Positions 1 through 9,091 of a DNA stretch of 64,000 nt are shown in pieces. How positions within the stretch are numbered: the stretch's first letter is position 1; each line of letters starts with the position of its first letter. Made by a program: the position numbers and the translations under genes. Source of the DNA: Vibrio hyugaensis (GTDB lineage: Bacteria; Pseudomonadota; Gammaproteobacteria; Enterobacterales; Vibrionaceae); NCBI RefSeq assembly GCF_002906655.1, contig NZ_CP025795.1, forward strand, positions 62,001 to 126,000, written 5' to 3'. Below the pieces are notes generated by a model. That model saw nothing but the letters and a program-made list of their open reading frames with translations. It was not told where the DNA came from and did not search any database.

Positions 1-448
1 ATGTTGGCTTAGAAAGGTAGAACTCCCAGTAAGACGGGTTATGTGGTGCTTTACCAAAGAACACCAATTCGATTTGATTGTTTGCATCTGGCGTCACGTT
101 AGTACGTTGCCAATTTGGAGATGGGATATTCAAACCTTTCTTCGCGGCATCACCCGCAGAACAAAGCTCGCCGTCACGAACAATCGCTTTCACATGCGCC
201 ATATCGCGGTAGTTCGGCACGTTTGCGGCGATCTCACTACGTTGTACGAAGGGATATGCGCCCGACTCGTCATAAGCGGCCTGACAAGCTTGGTTTGGGA
301 TTTCATTGGTCCAAAAGCCGCCATCTAAATAACAAGTATTTTGACGTGCACTTGGAAACTCGACCCAGCCATGAGCACTGACATTAAAAGAGCTTAAAGC
401 CGCAACGGCGCCCAAGCTTGCAAGAGGAAGGGTTACGTATGATTTCAT
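1..448 (-). CDS. Chitin-active lytic polysaccharide monooxygenase (AA10), 3' part missing
   Basis: Secreted copper enzyme that oxidatively cleaves crystalline chitin. Reading leftward from 448 the protein starts MKSYVTLPLASLGAVAALSS and has a ~24-residue signal peptide ending in SA. Cleavage there exposes His-Gly-Trp, the N-terminal histidine that forms half of the copper-binding histidine brace in AA10 enzymes. The following ~125 residues (FPSARQNTCY, GFWTN, IPSPNW, LVFFGKAPHNPSYWEFYLSKP) match AA10 chitin-binding domains. It is not GbpA-like in its N-terminus. The frame is open to the window edge, so the second copper His and any carbohydrate-binding modules lie outside. An alternative ATG at 451 sits only 3 nt from the AAGGA ribosome site, so 448 is preferred. 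Probable partner of the chitinase at 33.9 kb. Confidence 0.85.
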   Translation of the reverse strand, partial: MKSYVTLPLASLGAVAALSSFNVSAHGWVEFPSARQNTCYLDGGFWTNEIPNQACQAAYDESGAYPFVQRSEIAANVPNYRDMAHVKAIVRDGELCSAGDAAKKGLNIPSPNWQRTNVTPDANNQIELVFFGKAPHNPSYWEFYLSKPT

Positions 449-663
449 CATTCATCCTTAAATTTTCAGATCCACTGCACTCGAACCGGGCAGCGACGTA
501 GAAAAACTAGCAGGATGAGATTATTTAGAAGGTGAGAATAAATACTGGAATTGTCAGATTGCAGACTGCTTTCCAGCATTTTATGTGGACTTTACTCATA
601 CTCGACTGACTCTTTCGAGTCACTTCAAATTGATGTGCCACAAAACAATGTTCTCTATACGAG

Positions 664-1104
664 CTATCGTTCATCTTTTGGTGTGTCCATCACCACCATG
701 GTCGTGATCGCTTTGACGTGTTCGCACTCCCCTAGAACATCTGCATGAAAAGCTTTATAAGACGCCAGATCTTGAGTCTCCACTCGTAGCAAATATTCGT
801 TCGCGCCAGTGATATTATGGCACTCCACCACCTCATCCACAAAACGGACGTGATCTTCAAAACCGAGTTGCGCCTGCTTTGAGTGGGATGCTAAACCTAT
901 CGACACATAAGCGACAAAGCCGACACCCATTTGTTGGTTATCCAATACCGCGCGATAACCTTTAATCACGCCTTTTCGTTCCAAATCTTGCACACGACGT
1001 AAAGTCGCAGACGGTGATAACCCCACACGTTCAGACAGCTCCACGTTGGAGATTCTTCCGTCTGATTTCAACGCTTGCAATATTCTTTCGTCAAATCTAT
1101 CCAT
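664..1104 (-). CDS. Lrp/AsnC family transcriptional regulator
   Basis: Leucine-responsive-type regulator of 146 residues, the usual family size. Residues 1-60 form the AsnC helix-turn-helix (LSERVGLSPSATLRRVQDLE). The rest is the RAM ligand-binding domain (VAYVSIGL, ITGANEYLLRVE). The frame runs on upstream to an ATG at 1206, but the conserved family start MDRFDERIL lies at 1104 behind an AGAG ribosome site. It is divergent from the LysE-type exporter at 1253, the classic arrangement in which an Lrp-like protein senses an amino acid and controls its exporter. The ligand cannot be told from sequence. Confidence 0.9.
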   Translation of the reverse strand: MDRFDERILQALKSDGRISNVELSERVGLSPSATLRRVQDLERKGVIKGYRAVLDNQQMGVGFVAYVSIGLASHSKQAQLGFEDHVRFVDEVVECHNITGANEYLLRVETQDLASYKAFHADVLGECEHVKAITTMVVMDTPKDER

Positions 1105-1184
1105 GATGCTCTTTTGTTGTTTGTTCGGCGCACTTTCATCAAATAAAAGCACAAAATTGATGACGGTTCTACCTATCATTGTTG

Positions 1185-1196
1185 CTGACCGGTCAG
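1185..1196. promoter_or_regulatory. Perfect 12-bp palindrome between lrp-type regulator and exporter
   Basis: CTGACCGGTCAG is a perfect palindrome in the 148-bp divergent intergenic region, about 57 bp upstream of the exporter start and 80 bp upstream of the regulator start. Lrp boxes are usually more degenerate and A/T-rich, so assignment to the neighbouring Lrp protein is uncertain; it could serve another regulator. Confidence 0.4.
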
Positions 1197-1252
1197 AAAA
1201 CGTCATTCTCTACCCATCACTTCGTGGGTAAACACATTTGCAGGAACATACT

Positions 1253-1837
1253 ATGGAATACTCTCAACTTGGTGCACTCGCACTGTTTGCGTTTGTCTCG
1301 ACCTTCACTCCGGGACCAAACAACATCATGCTAATGACGTCCGGCGCGAACGTCGGTTTTAAACGCACGATTCCTCATATGTTGGGCATTACCTTTGGCT
1401 TTGGCGCAATGTTGATTCTCGTTGGCATTGGTTTGATGAGTTTGTTCCACGCTTACCCGATAACGCACAGCATTCTTAAAGTATTGAGCCTCGCGTACTT
1501 GTTGTATCTCACCTATAAAATTGCCACCAGCAACAAAGCGGAAGTGAAAGATGATTATCGTCCAATGAGCTTTCTAGGCGCAGTGGCATTTCAATGGGTA
1601 AACCCAAAAGGGTGGTCAATGGCACTCACGGCTATCACGGTATATAGCAATGGAGGTTCTTGGCTTGAGTTAGCTTTTATCGCAGGCATTTTTTGTTTGG
1701 CAAACTTACCATCTGTGACTTTTTGGACGGCGGCAGGCATCCAACTTCAACGTTGGTTGACGACTTCTAAACGTGTGAAAGGCTTCAACTATGGCATGGC
1801 GGCGCTTCTGCTTTTGTCGACTATCCCAATGATATAA
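1253..1837 (+). CDS. LysE/RhtB family amino-acid exporter
   Basis: Inner-membrane exporter of amino acids or their derivatives, 194 residues, typical for the family. About six hydrophobic segments are visible. The N-terminal signature TFTPGPNNIMLMTSG is the LysE/RhtB hallmark, and FQWVNPKGWSMAL is the second conserved motif. The start at 1253 is chosen over an in-frame ATG at 1238 because AGGA lies 7-8 nt upstream. Divergent from the Lrp-type gene, which probably controls it. The substrate is not predictable. Confidence 0.9.
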   Translation: MEYSQLGALALFAFVSTFTPGPNNIMLMTSGANVGFKRTIPHMLGITFGFGAMLILVGIGLMSLFHAYPITHSILKVLSLAYLLYLTYKIATSNKAEVKDDYRPMSFLGAVAFQWVNPKGWSMALTAITVYSNGGSWLELAFIAGIFCLANLPSVTFWTAAGIQLQRWLTTSKRVKGFNYGMAALLLLSTIPMI

Positions 1838-2020
1838 ATGATAAAACCATGAAAGATAAGTGTGACTTATGCCAAGTTTTGGCTAGTCCTTTGTTCGGTA
1901 AGTACAAATAATCGCCACTTCCACGGGTGGACTGGGCCATAGTAGCAACAGCAGTGATAAGAACATTAAAAGCCTCAACGATAAGTGATACCAATATAGG
2001 TTCCCCTTTCACTGCTTTGC

Positions 2021-2039
2021 CGCTGCCTTTTTAGCAGCG
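2021..2039. other. Short GC-rich hairpin in the 1838-2105 gap
   Basis: CGCTGC and GCAGCG flank a 7-nt loop upstream of the S9 peptidase gene. The rest of this 268-bp gap has no recognisable gene. A GTG-initiated 63-codon minus-strand frame (1821-2012) has no family match I recognise and overlaps the 3' end of the exporter gene, so I do not call it. Confidence 0.3.
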
Positions 2040-2105
2040 ACAATCCATTCACTCTGACCGACAAGCACGATGCTGACAGGTCCGTCACACAAGGAGCGTT
2101 ATACA

Positions 2106-4028
2106 ATGCGTATTCGCAAGCTCATTCTTGCTACCGCTTTTGGCTTACTCATCTCGGGTTGTAGCCAAACCTCTACCACCACTACCGTTGAATTGATTCC
2201 ACCAGAATATCCGGTTGATTATTTCTTCCGAAATGCCGAAGTCTCTAGCTACCAAATCTCTCCAGCTGGCGATTACATTTCAATGATGAAACCATGGCAA
2301 GACCGTAAAAATGTGTTTGTCCATCCCGTTGGCGAGCCAGAAAATGTCAAGCGCATTACCTCGATTACCGGTCGCGACATCGCTTATTACTACTGGGTTG
2401 GGGATGACACCATCATTTATTCACGTGATACCGGTGGGGATGAAAACTTTTACCTCGTCACGGTCAATGTAAAAACTGGTGAAGAGAAAACCATTACACC
2501 GACATCAGGCGTAGTAGCGTACGTGATCGATACGTTGGAAAGTCAACCAGATGACATTCTTCTCTCGACCAACGAGCGGAATCCGCAAGTGTTTGATGTT
2601 TATCGTCATAACTTGAAAACCGGCAAGAACACGCTGGTTGCCCAAAACCCTGGTAACGTCCGCGACTGGGGCACCGATCATGATGGCAACATTCGATTCA
2701 TTTCAACCTCTGATGGCGTAAACACAGCGGTTCTCTATCGTGATACGGTGGAGGAAGAATTTCGTCCATTGAAGAATCTGACTTTTAAAGAAAGCTTCTC
2801 GCCTATCTCGTTTACGCCAGATAACAAGAACCTGTACGTTGCTTCTCGTATCACACGCGATAAATCGGCCATCATCGAATACGATGTGAAGGCAAATAAA
2901 GAAGTGCGTGAAATCTTCTCTCACCCAGAAGTCGATGTAACCAACGCTAGTTACTCCAATGCGCTCAATAAGCTAACGACCATCTCTTATGTCACAGATA
3001 AGCGTCAGTATCATTTCCTTGATAAAGGGTATGAAGAGACTTTTGAGCGTCTGCAAGAGAAATTGCCAGGAGTCGAAATCTCGGTAAACAATGCTACTCG
3101 CGACGAGAGAAAAATGATTGTCGTGACCTACAGCGACACTGACCGTCCAAATTATTACTACTACGATCGTGATGCTGACCAGCTTGAGAAATTGGCGGCA
3201 AACGCACCTTGGCATAAACCAGAAGACATGGCGAAGATGACGCCAATCACTTACACCGCTCGTGATGGTGAGACCATTCATGGTTACTTAACTCTACCAA
3301 AAGGTCGTGAAGCAAAAGATTTACCGCTACTCGTGCTGCCACATGGTGGTCCTTGGGCGCGTGATTATTGGGGCTTCCAACCAGAAGTTCAACTGTTCGC
3401 TAACCGTGGCATTGCGGTACTGCAAATGAACTTCCGTGGTTCAACCGGTTATGGTCGTGAATTTTGGGAAAAATCGTTCAAGCAATGGGGTCAGTCGATG
3501 CAAGATGACATCACTGATGGCGTGAAATGGGCGATTGACCAAGGTTACGCACAGGATGGCGAAGTGTGTATCTACGGCGCATCTTACGGCGGTTACGCGA
3601 CGTTGGCCGGTGTGACCTTCACGCCAGACCTATATAAATGTGGTATCGACTACGTTGGTGTGTCAAACCTGTTCACCTTCATGGATTCTATCCCGCCATA
3701 CTGGGCACCCTTCCTAGCCATGCTGCATGAGCAAGTAGGTAACCCAGAAGATCCAGAAGACGCGAAGATGATGAAAGCCTACTCACCAGTGTTCCACGTA
3801 GACCAAATCAAAGCACCACTGTTAGTTCTACAAGGCGCGAAAGACCCACGAGTGGTGAAGAGTGAATCTGACCAAATCGTTAATGCACTACGCGATCGCG
3901 GCGTTGAAGTGGAGTACATCGTGAAGGAAAACGAAGGTCACGGCTTCCGTTCACTAGAAAACCGTCTCGATGGTTACCAAGCGATGGATCGATTCCTGAA
4001 AACACATTTGTTAGAGCAAGCGCAGTAA
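2106..4028 (+). CDS. S9 family prolyl oligopeptidase-type peptidase, lipoprotein
   Basis: Envelope-anchored serine peptidase of 640 residues. The N-terminus MRIRKLILATAFGLLISGC is a lipoprotein signal with a Cys at the lipobox, and Ser at +2 predicts the outer membrane. Residues ~40-380 form a beta-propeller-like region. The C-terminal ~260 residues are an alpha/beta-hydrolase domain with GASYGG (Ser493), GAKDPRV (Asp580) and EGHGF (His612) as catalytic triad. This matches the S9C acylaminoacyl-peptidase/dipeptidyl-aminopeptidase group. The start at 2106 is preferred to the in-frame ATG at 2070 because AAGGAG lies ~10 nt upstream and the signal peptide begins here. Monocistronic, followed by a strong terminator. 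Confidence 0.9.
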   Translation: MRIRKLILATAFGLLISGCSQTSTTTTVELIPPEYPVDYFFRNAEVSSYQISPAGDYISMMKPWQDRKNVFVHPVGEPENVKRITSITGRDIAYYYWVGDDTIIYSRDTGGDENFYLVTVNVKTGEEKTITPTSGVVAYVIDTLESQPDDILLSTNERNPQVFDVYRHNLKTGKNTLVAQNPGNVRDWGTDHDGNIRFISTSDGVNTAVLYRDTVEEEFRPLKNLTFKESFSPISFTPDNKNLYVASRITRDKSAIIEYDVKANKEVREIFSHPEVDVTNASYSNALNKLTTISYVTDKRQYHFLDKGYEETFERLQEKLPGVEISVNNATRDERKMIVVTYSDTDRPNYYYYDRDADQLEKLAANAPWHKPEDMAKMTPITYTARDGETIHGYLTLPKGREAKDLPLLVLPHGGPWARDYWGFQPEVQLFANRGIAVLQMNFRGSTGYGREFWEKSFKQWGQSMQDDITDGVKWAIDQGYAQDGEVCIYGASYGGYATLAGVTFTPDLYKCGIDYVGVSNLFTFMDSIPPYWAPFLAMLHEQVGNPEDPEDAKMMKAYSPVFHVDQIKAPLLVLQGAKDPRVVKSESDQIVNALRDRGVEVEYIVKENEGHGFRSLENRLDGYQAMDRFLKTHLLEQAQ

Positions 4029-4048
4029 ACAAGCTCCATTCTTCTCTC

Positions 4049-4075
4049 AAGGGCACTTCGGTGCCCTTTTTTATT
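4049..4075 (+). terminator. Intrinsic terminator after S9 peptidase
   Basis: Eight-base stem AAGGGCAC/GTGCCCTT with a TTCG tetraloop, followed by a T run. Confidence 0.9.
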
Positions 4076-4218
4076 CTCCCACTACTATCTTATAAAGCGG
4101 GACGACGAAGTGTTCATTTGAGCGAGGAGTACCGAAATTAAATCGCCGATTCTCAGATCAGAGTGTAAATTTAGATAAAGACACTATCTGCCTTATTGAG
4201 ATGCTGTTAATCTTAGAT

Positions 4219-4237
4219 GAGAAAGAGAATAGTTATC
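4219..4237 (+). promoter_or_regulatory. Fur-box-like site upstream of the SIP gene
   Basis: This 19-bp segment matches the classic Fur consensus (GATAATGATAATCATTATC) at 14 of 19 positions by direct comparison. It ends 24 bp before the siderophore-interacting protein start, where an iron repressor would block transcription. Functional assignment is inferred. Confidence 0.55.
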
Positions 4238-4261
4238 AAACGTAGTGAAATGTGAATTAAA

Positions 4262-5035
4262 ATGAAAAAGAAACCACAACCAAAAAGCCTCGTTGTCATC
4301 AACACACAAACCGTGACACCCAACATGCAGCGCATTACCCTGCAAGGTGAGGCGCTAGGCGACTTCCCACAAGATTGCGAAGGCAGCTACATCAAGCTGT
4401 TGTTCAATGAAGTTGGTGGCACGGACATTCAAGGCTTCTCAGAAGAAAACCGTCCTGTCATGCGTACTTACACCATTCGTCGCTTTGATCCACAAGCCTG
4501 CACGATTGAAGTCGACTTTGTCCGTCATATCACTAAAGATCTACAGTGCGGCTTTGCAGCGCGCTGGGCTATGTCAGCGAAAGAAGGCGACACCATAAAC
4601 ATTGCAGGTCCAGGTAGCATCTCGAACCTGAATGCTGAAGCCGACTGGTTCTTTATGGCAGCAGACATGACGGCATTGCCTGCTCTGTCGGCGAAAATCC
4701 GCACGCTACCAGAAGAAGCAAAAGGCTACGCCGTGATCAGCGTGATTTCTGAAGCGGATATTCAGCCGCTAGAAGCGCCAGCAGGTATGGAAATCCATTG
4801 GGTCACCGAACAATCACTCGAAGATAAAGTTCGCGCTCTAGAGTGGAAAACAGGTGATGCAGCTGTTTGGAGTGCTTGTGAGTTCGACTCGATGCGTGCG
4901 CTACGTCAATACTTCCGTAACGAAAAAGAAGTGGAGCGGGAAAACCTTTACCTCAGCAGTTACTGGAAACAAGGCGTATCAGAAGATGGCCACAAGGTAA
5001 TCAAGCGCGAAGATGCGGAACTAAACGAGCAATAA
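4262..5035 (+). CDS. Siderophore-interacting protein (ViuB/YqjH-type ferric reductase)
   Basis: Cytoplasmic FAD-dependent reductase that releases iron from imported ferric siderophores, 257 residues as usual for the family. The FAD-binding motif RTYTIRRFD lies near residue 62, followed by GPGSISNL. The C-terminus holds the SIP signature region LYLSSYWKQGVSEDGHK. A Fur-like box just upstream supports iron repression. No siderophore biosynthesis or receptor gene is nearby, so the cognate siderophore is unknown. The ribosome site is weak. Confidence 0.88.
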   Translation: MKKKPQPKSLVVINTQTVTPNMQRITLQGEALGDFPQDCEGSYIKLLFNEVGGTDIQGFSEENRPVMRTYTIRRFDPQACTIEVDFVRHITKDLQCGFAARWAMSAKEGDTINIAGPGSISNLNAEADWFFMAADMTALPALSAKIRTLPEEAKGYAVISVISEADIQPLEAPAGMEIHWVTEQSLEDKVRALEWKTGDAAVWSACEFDSMRALRQYFRNEKEVERENLYLSSYWKQGVSEDGHKVIKREDAELNEQ

Positions 5036-5055
5036 TTCCTACTCACTATAAAAAT

Positions 5056-5090
5056 ATAAGCCAAGTAGCTTATAGCTAACTTGGCTTATT
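5056..5090. terminator. Hairpin between convergent SIP and LysR genes
   Basis: ATAAGCCAAGT-AGCT pairs with AGCT-A-ACTTGGCTTAT with a one-base bulge. There is no strong T run, but its position between convergent genes suggests a bidirectional terminator. Confidence 0.6.
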
Positions 5091-5112
5091 CAACTGATAT
5101 ACTCTGTGTCGC

Positions 5113-5982
5113 TCAACTCATGTTCTCAGCCAAGAAATCAATCAGTAAGCGCACTTTTGGCGACAGGTTTCGGTTTTGTGGATAGAGCGCCCAAATACCT
5201 TCGCGGTCATCTCGGTAGTCGGTTAATACTTCCACCAGCTCACCGTTATCCAAGGCTTCTTGTACATAATAGTCTGGCAGTTGCACTAAGCCTAAGCCAC
5301 GTTTCGCCGCATCGACTAACGCAAAACCACTGTTACACTTAATTCGACCAGAAACACGCAGAGACTTCTCACGTTTTTGCTCTTTAAAATGCCAGTAATC
5401 GGCAGTGCCGACCAAACATTGGTGGTGACTGAGCTCAGACAACGTATGCGGCTCACCTGAGCGATCCAGATACGCAGGGCTAGCACACACGTAAAGCTGA
5501 CGAGACGATAAACGCTTGGCAATTAAGCTTGAGTCTTGTAAACGCCCCAAACGAATTGCGACGTCAACGCCTTGCTCAATCAAATCTAACTTTTGGTTGG
5601 TCAGGTTTAAATCCAAATTCACCTGCGGGTATTTCTCAATAAACTGATGTAGCAAAGGCGCTAGGTTCATTTCACCGTAGGTCACGGGCGCAGTGACTTT
5701 GAGCAAACCTTTGGGTTCTGCCTGCATTTGCGTTACTGCCAATTCTGCTAACTCTAGACCTTCGACAAGGTGCTTACATTGTTGATAGTAGAGTTGCCCC
5801 GCTTCTGAAAGCGAGACTTTTCGCGTGGTTCGGTGCAACAGTTTAACGGCTAGACGTTCTTCAAGTGCAGAGACGCGACGGCTGATTTGCGCGACCGACG
5901 TTTTCAACTTGTTGGCTGCGCCAGTGAAGCTGTTAGTTTCTGCAACCGCGACAAACTCGCTCACGCCTTCCCAATTCGCCAT
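5113..5982 (-). CDS. LysR family transcriptional regulator
   Basis: DNA-binding regulator of 289 residues. The winged helix-turn-helix at residues 1-60 (FVAVAETNSFTGAANKLKTS, QISRRVSALEERL) is followed by a LysR substrate-binding domain. It resembles the DsdC/AaeR-like group often found beside oxidoreductases. AGGAA precedes the ATG at good spacing. Convergent with the SIP gene and not clearly divergent from any target, so its regulon is not evident. Confidence 0.9.
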   Translation of the reverse strand: MANWEGVSEFVAVAETNSFTGAANKLKTSVAQISRRVSALEERLAVKLLHRTTRKVSLSEAGQLYYQQCKHLVEGLELAELAVTQMQAEPKGLLKVTAPVTYGEMNLAPLLHQFIEKYPQVNLDLNLTNQKLDLIEQGVDVAIRLGRLQDSSLIAKRLSSRQLYVCASPAYLDRSGEPHTLSELSHHQCLVGTADYWHFKEQKREKSLRVSGRIKCNSGFALVDAAKRGLGLVQLPDYYVQEALDNGELVEVLTDYRDDREGIWALYPQNRNLSPKVRLLIDFLAENMS

Positions 5983-6051
5983 GGTTGTGGTTCCTGTGGA
6001 ATTCTATTTATTGCGTATTCTCACACAAACTGAAATGCAGAGAAAACCTGT

Positions 6052-6564
6052 TTAAAAAGGATAGCCGACTAAATGCACCACTTGTTGTGGCCAAATGATG
6101 TTGAGTGACAGCACCATGGTGTCTTCTGTACTGATCCACTTGCTCGGTTTTACTTCCATCTTCAAATTGTCGGTAGGCAGGTATCCACTGGACTTGTAAA
6201 TATGGGTTCGCCCAAACAACACAGAGAATGCGTCTCCTCTTTCCAGTGCATCTTGGTGAATCGCTTTGAGCAATATTTTCACTAACCCTTTACCACGATA
6301 CTCAGGTTGGACACACACTTCGGCGATGCCACTAATTGGAAAAGACTGGTCGTCAATCATCACCTGTTTTTCATGCACGGCAATATGAGCTGCGAGCCGT
6401 TCCCCATCCCAAATGAGATATCGGTGGCGGGGGATTTCCTTGAAATATCTTTGAGTTTGAAAGAGTTGGTCTTGCTCCTTAGTGAAGCAAATAGAGAGCA
6501 AACGTCGAAGCTTTGCGTCAAGCTCTTGGGTCACATCATCATCGAGTAAGTATTCAAAGCGCAT
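6052..6564 (-). CDS. GNAT family N-acetyltransferase
   Basis: Predicted acetyl-CoA-dependent acetyltransferase of 170 residues. The acetyl-CoA pyrophosphate-binding motif A is clear (EVCVQPEYRGKGLVKILL, with the R/Q-x-x-G-x-G loop), near residues 81-99. FGRTHIYKSSGY resembles the motif B region. GAGGT precedes the ATG. The substrate cannot be deduced. Confidence 0.85.
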   Translation of the reverse strand: MRFEYLLDDDVTQELDAKLRRLLSICFTKEQDQLFQTQRYFKEIPRHRYLIWDGERLAAHIAVHEKQVMIDDQSFPISGIAEVCVQPEYRGKGLVKILLKAIHQDALERGDAFSVLFGRTHIYKSSGYLPTDNLKMEVKPSKWISTEDTMVLSLNIIWPQQVVHLVGYPF

Positions 6565-6639
6565 GATTTACCTCATCTATTCCTCATGATTAAAAGTAAA
6601 CTTTTGGCAAGTGACTTACTGAGGTATAGCGCAAATAAA

Positions 6640-6665
6640 GAAAGCGCAGACTGAGCTGCGCTTTC
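6640..6665 (-). terminator. Terminator downstream of the phosphoesterase gene
   Basis: GAAAGCGCAG pairs with CTGCGCTTTC around a 6-nt loop. Read leftward it is followed by a T-rich stretch, so it ends the phosphoesterase transcript. Confidence 0.75.
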
Positions 6666-6692
6666 CATTTTTCTTTTCGTGTGAGAGCAAAA

Positions 6693-8858
6693 TCAGTTCT
6701 TGAGAATATCGCGCTTCACTTCGCCTTTTAGATCCGTCAGTGTTTGCTGCCCAGTATCAATCAAGAAGTGGTCGCTGGCTTGTCCGGTTGCGAACTTCTC
6801 TAGAATCACAAACAGGCTACCAAAGCGGGAGCGGAATACTTCACCAACCGAGTACTCACCTAAGTCACCAAGTTCAGAATCTACCGTTCCTGCAAATTCT
6901 GAAAGTTCACGACTTAATAGCTCGTATTGCAGCAGTTGCGCTTCTTCAATGTCTCGGAAAGCCAATTCGTCGGCATTACGTAAGCGATAGAAGTCAGTTG
7001 CCAGCTCTTCACCATTCCACGCGGCAAACTCCTCAAGGTTAAACCCTCCTTGTTGAGCAATCGCTTGAGCTTGCTGCGTTGCAGTCTGCCAATCTTTTTG
7101 GAACTGCTCGTAGTCCACGACGGCGTTTTCATTACAATTAACGATGTCGTACCCCAGCTCTTTTGCTAACTGACACACGGTAAACTGCGTTGAAAGCTGA
7201 GACATAATCAACATGTCATCGCCATCCATATGCAGGAGCATTTCACGCATTTCTAGTGGCCAATCACTTGGCAGGAAGCGTAAACGCGTCAGCTCACGAA
7301 TGTGCCAATCGGTCAGAGCATAATAGCTTTCAGCTTCTAGAATCTCTTTATTCCAAATGTTTGCTTTTGCTGTTTCGTCATCGCCAGCTTGCTCTGTGAG
7401 ATGTTCGTGCTCTCTCGCATAATGCTCGAATAACTCGTTGTAGCCTGCCACTTTGTCGATCACGACGGTTTCCACTTCGATTTGATGATCAGGACGGATG
7501 TTCAATAGCTTATAAGCTGGAATGTAACCCGCTAAAGAAGGCGCTTGAATGTTGAATAGCGTGTGTTGAACGCCATCGATCATATAGCTCTTCTTACCCG
7601 TGTCGTTAAAATGCATGTGACCACCAACGTGAATGCTCAACCCCGTAGCGGCTAGCGCTTTGCTGGTGTCGTCATTTGGCTCACGCGATAACTGATGACT
7701 GCCTTCACCGAACAAGTCTTCAATCTCTTCGGATGCGCCATTATAAAAATCCGTCATAGGAAAATGGCTGAATGAGACCAGCGTTTTGTTCTGCTCTTTT
7801 GCCGCCTTTACGACCTCACTGATCCATTCAATCACGTGCAGTTTGTGGGTCAGCATCATGTTGTAACCCGCGCTACTGGAACCATCGAAGTCATCGCCGC
7901 TGACTGAACCTTCTGCCAAGGTGTCTTTGGGTTTATAAACGTTCGCGTCGATAGCCAATAACCACAGACCTTTCACTGGCTCTACCAAGTAGCTGGTATC
8001 TGGCACCACCGCACAGTTGGTGTAGCCGTCTTGTTTGTACTCACCGCCCGTCCCTTGGTGGCAAATCTCGAACATACGCTTATCGTAAGTCGCTTCTTCG
8101 GTTGCAAGTTCATAAGAATAGTCGTTTCGAGCTTCATCGCTGCTGTAAGGCGTTTCGAAATACAAATAATCTTCTTGAGGATAAAAACCGTGCGTCCCTA
8201 AGATATCCATGATCTCTTTGTAGCCCCACTCTTGCACCTCTTCCGTACAGATGGTGTCTAAGTGGTCACCTTCACCGGGAATAATGCCCCACTCGCCTTC
8301 GTAATCGACACACTCATCCTTACCACGGCTAAAGATGCGTTGTTTCTTGCCGTCCTCACCAAGGTAATCAGATTTGCCCGCCGCCACGGTAAAAGGTTTA
8401 TTGGGATCATGGTTGCCCGGTGCAGCAAAGAATTCTAGACCGTAAGTCTCGCGGTAATGATCAAAGATTTTCACTAACCCACGCATGTGCACAGGCTGGC
8501 CGTCATCGCTAAAATCCCCTGGCAACGCAACGTACTTGATGCCACGCTCAACCACATCGTCCAATGCTGCGATCATCGCGAAGTAGTTTTCGTTAAACAA
8601 ACGCGTCGATTCCATCTGCGATTGCATGGTACGAATCGTCGCATATTTGCCGCTGGCGTTGGTGTACAAACCTTGGAAAGATCCGTCTTGGAAATCACCA
8701 TACACATCGTGGAAGTGGATGTCTGGCATGAACGCCACTTGGACTGGCGCTTCGAGTTCTGGAGTGTCAATACTTGAAGAGTCTGAATTACAACCGACCA
8801 ATGTGGCGGTAATCAGAGCTGAAAGTACGGTCAATGTATTGCGTTGCATTTTTCGCAT
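6693..8858 (-). CDS. Calcineurin-like metallophosphoesterase, lipoprotein
   Basis: Large (721-residue) exported phosphoesterase. The N-terminus ends in LVGC, a lipobox, followed by Asn and Ser, suggesting an outer-membrane lipoprotein facing the periplasm. The dimetal-site motifs occur in order: PDIHFHD, GDFSDDGQP, GNHD, SHFPM and GGHMH. The last ~250 residues are outside the catalytic fold and are not recognised. An in-frame ATG at 8849 has GGGA at a better distance than the first ATG at 8858, so the true start may be three codons shorter. The physiological substrate (phosphomonoester, diester or nucleotide) is unknown. Confidence 0.85.
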   Translation of the reverse strand: MRKMQRNTLTVLSALITATLVGCNSDSSSIDTPELEAPVQVAFMPDIHFHDVYGDFQDGSFQGLYTNASGKYATIRTMQSQMESTRLFNENYFAMIAALDDVVERGIKYVALPGDFSDDGQPVHMRGLVKIFDHYRETYGLEFFAAPGNHDPNKPFTVAAGKSDYLGEDGKKQRIFSRGKDECVDYEGEWGIIPGEGDHLDTICTEEVQEWGYKEIMDILGTHGFYPQEDYLYFETPYSSDEARNDYSYELATEEATYDKRMFEICHQGTGGEYKQDGYTNCAVVPDTSYLVEPVKGLWLLAIDANVYKPKDTLAEGSVSGDDFDGSSSAGYNMMLTHKLHVIEWISEVVKAAKEQNKTLVSFSHFPMTDFYNGASEEIEDLFGEGSHQLSREPNDDTSKALAATGLSIHVGGHMHFNDTGKKSYMIDGVQHTLFNIQAPSLAGYIPAYKLLNIRPDHQIEVETVVIDKVAGYNELFEHYAREHEHLTEQAGDDETAKANIWNKEILEAESYYALTDWHIRELTRLRFLPSDWPLEMREMLLHMDGDDMLIMSQLSTQFTVCQLAKELGYDIVNCNENAVVDYEQFQKDWQTATQQAQAIAQQGGFNLEEFAAWNGEELATDFYRLRNADELAFRDIEEAQLLQYELLSRELSEFAGTVDSELGDLGEYSVGEVFRSRFGSLFVILEKFATGQASDHFLIDTGQQTLTDLKGEVKRDILKN

Positions 8859-8920
8859 CCCGATAAAAGAGTAATAATTTGAAATCGGGCGGGGAGCTTA
8901 GGCGGGAAAAATGACAATTA

Positions 8921-8951
8921 AGTTGCGACTTTCTTACAACTTATCGCAACT
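8921..8951. promoter_or_regulatory. Inverted repeat upstream of phosphoesterase
   Basis: AGTTGCGA and TCGCAACT are perfect 8-bp arms separated by 15 bp, about 63-93 bp upstream of the phosphoesterase start. A possible operator; the regulator is unknown. Confidence 0.35.
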
Positions 8952-9091
8952 AGATGGAATTTGTGATACTCCTTCACACTCTTTTTAATCAATAACTTAA
9001 ACCAATAAACAGTGTGGAGTAGACCAGTTTACAACCATTGATATTCACTATATTTCCAGCCAAACACCAATGGCTAAGTCATTCAGAATCA

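Noticed and set aside
41..381. Plus-strand frames at the window start
   Set aside because: They are antisense to the AA10 gene, whose signal peptide, His1 and domain are clear.
1821..2012. 63-codon minus-strand GTG frame
   Set aside because: Overlaps the exporter 3' end, no recognised family and no strong support; could be a gene remnant but not demonstrable.
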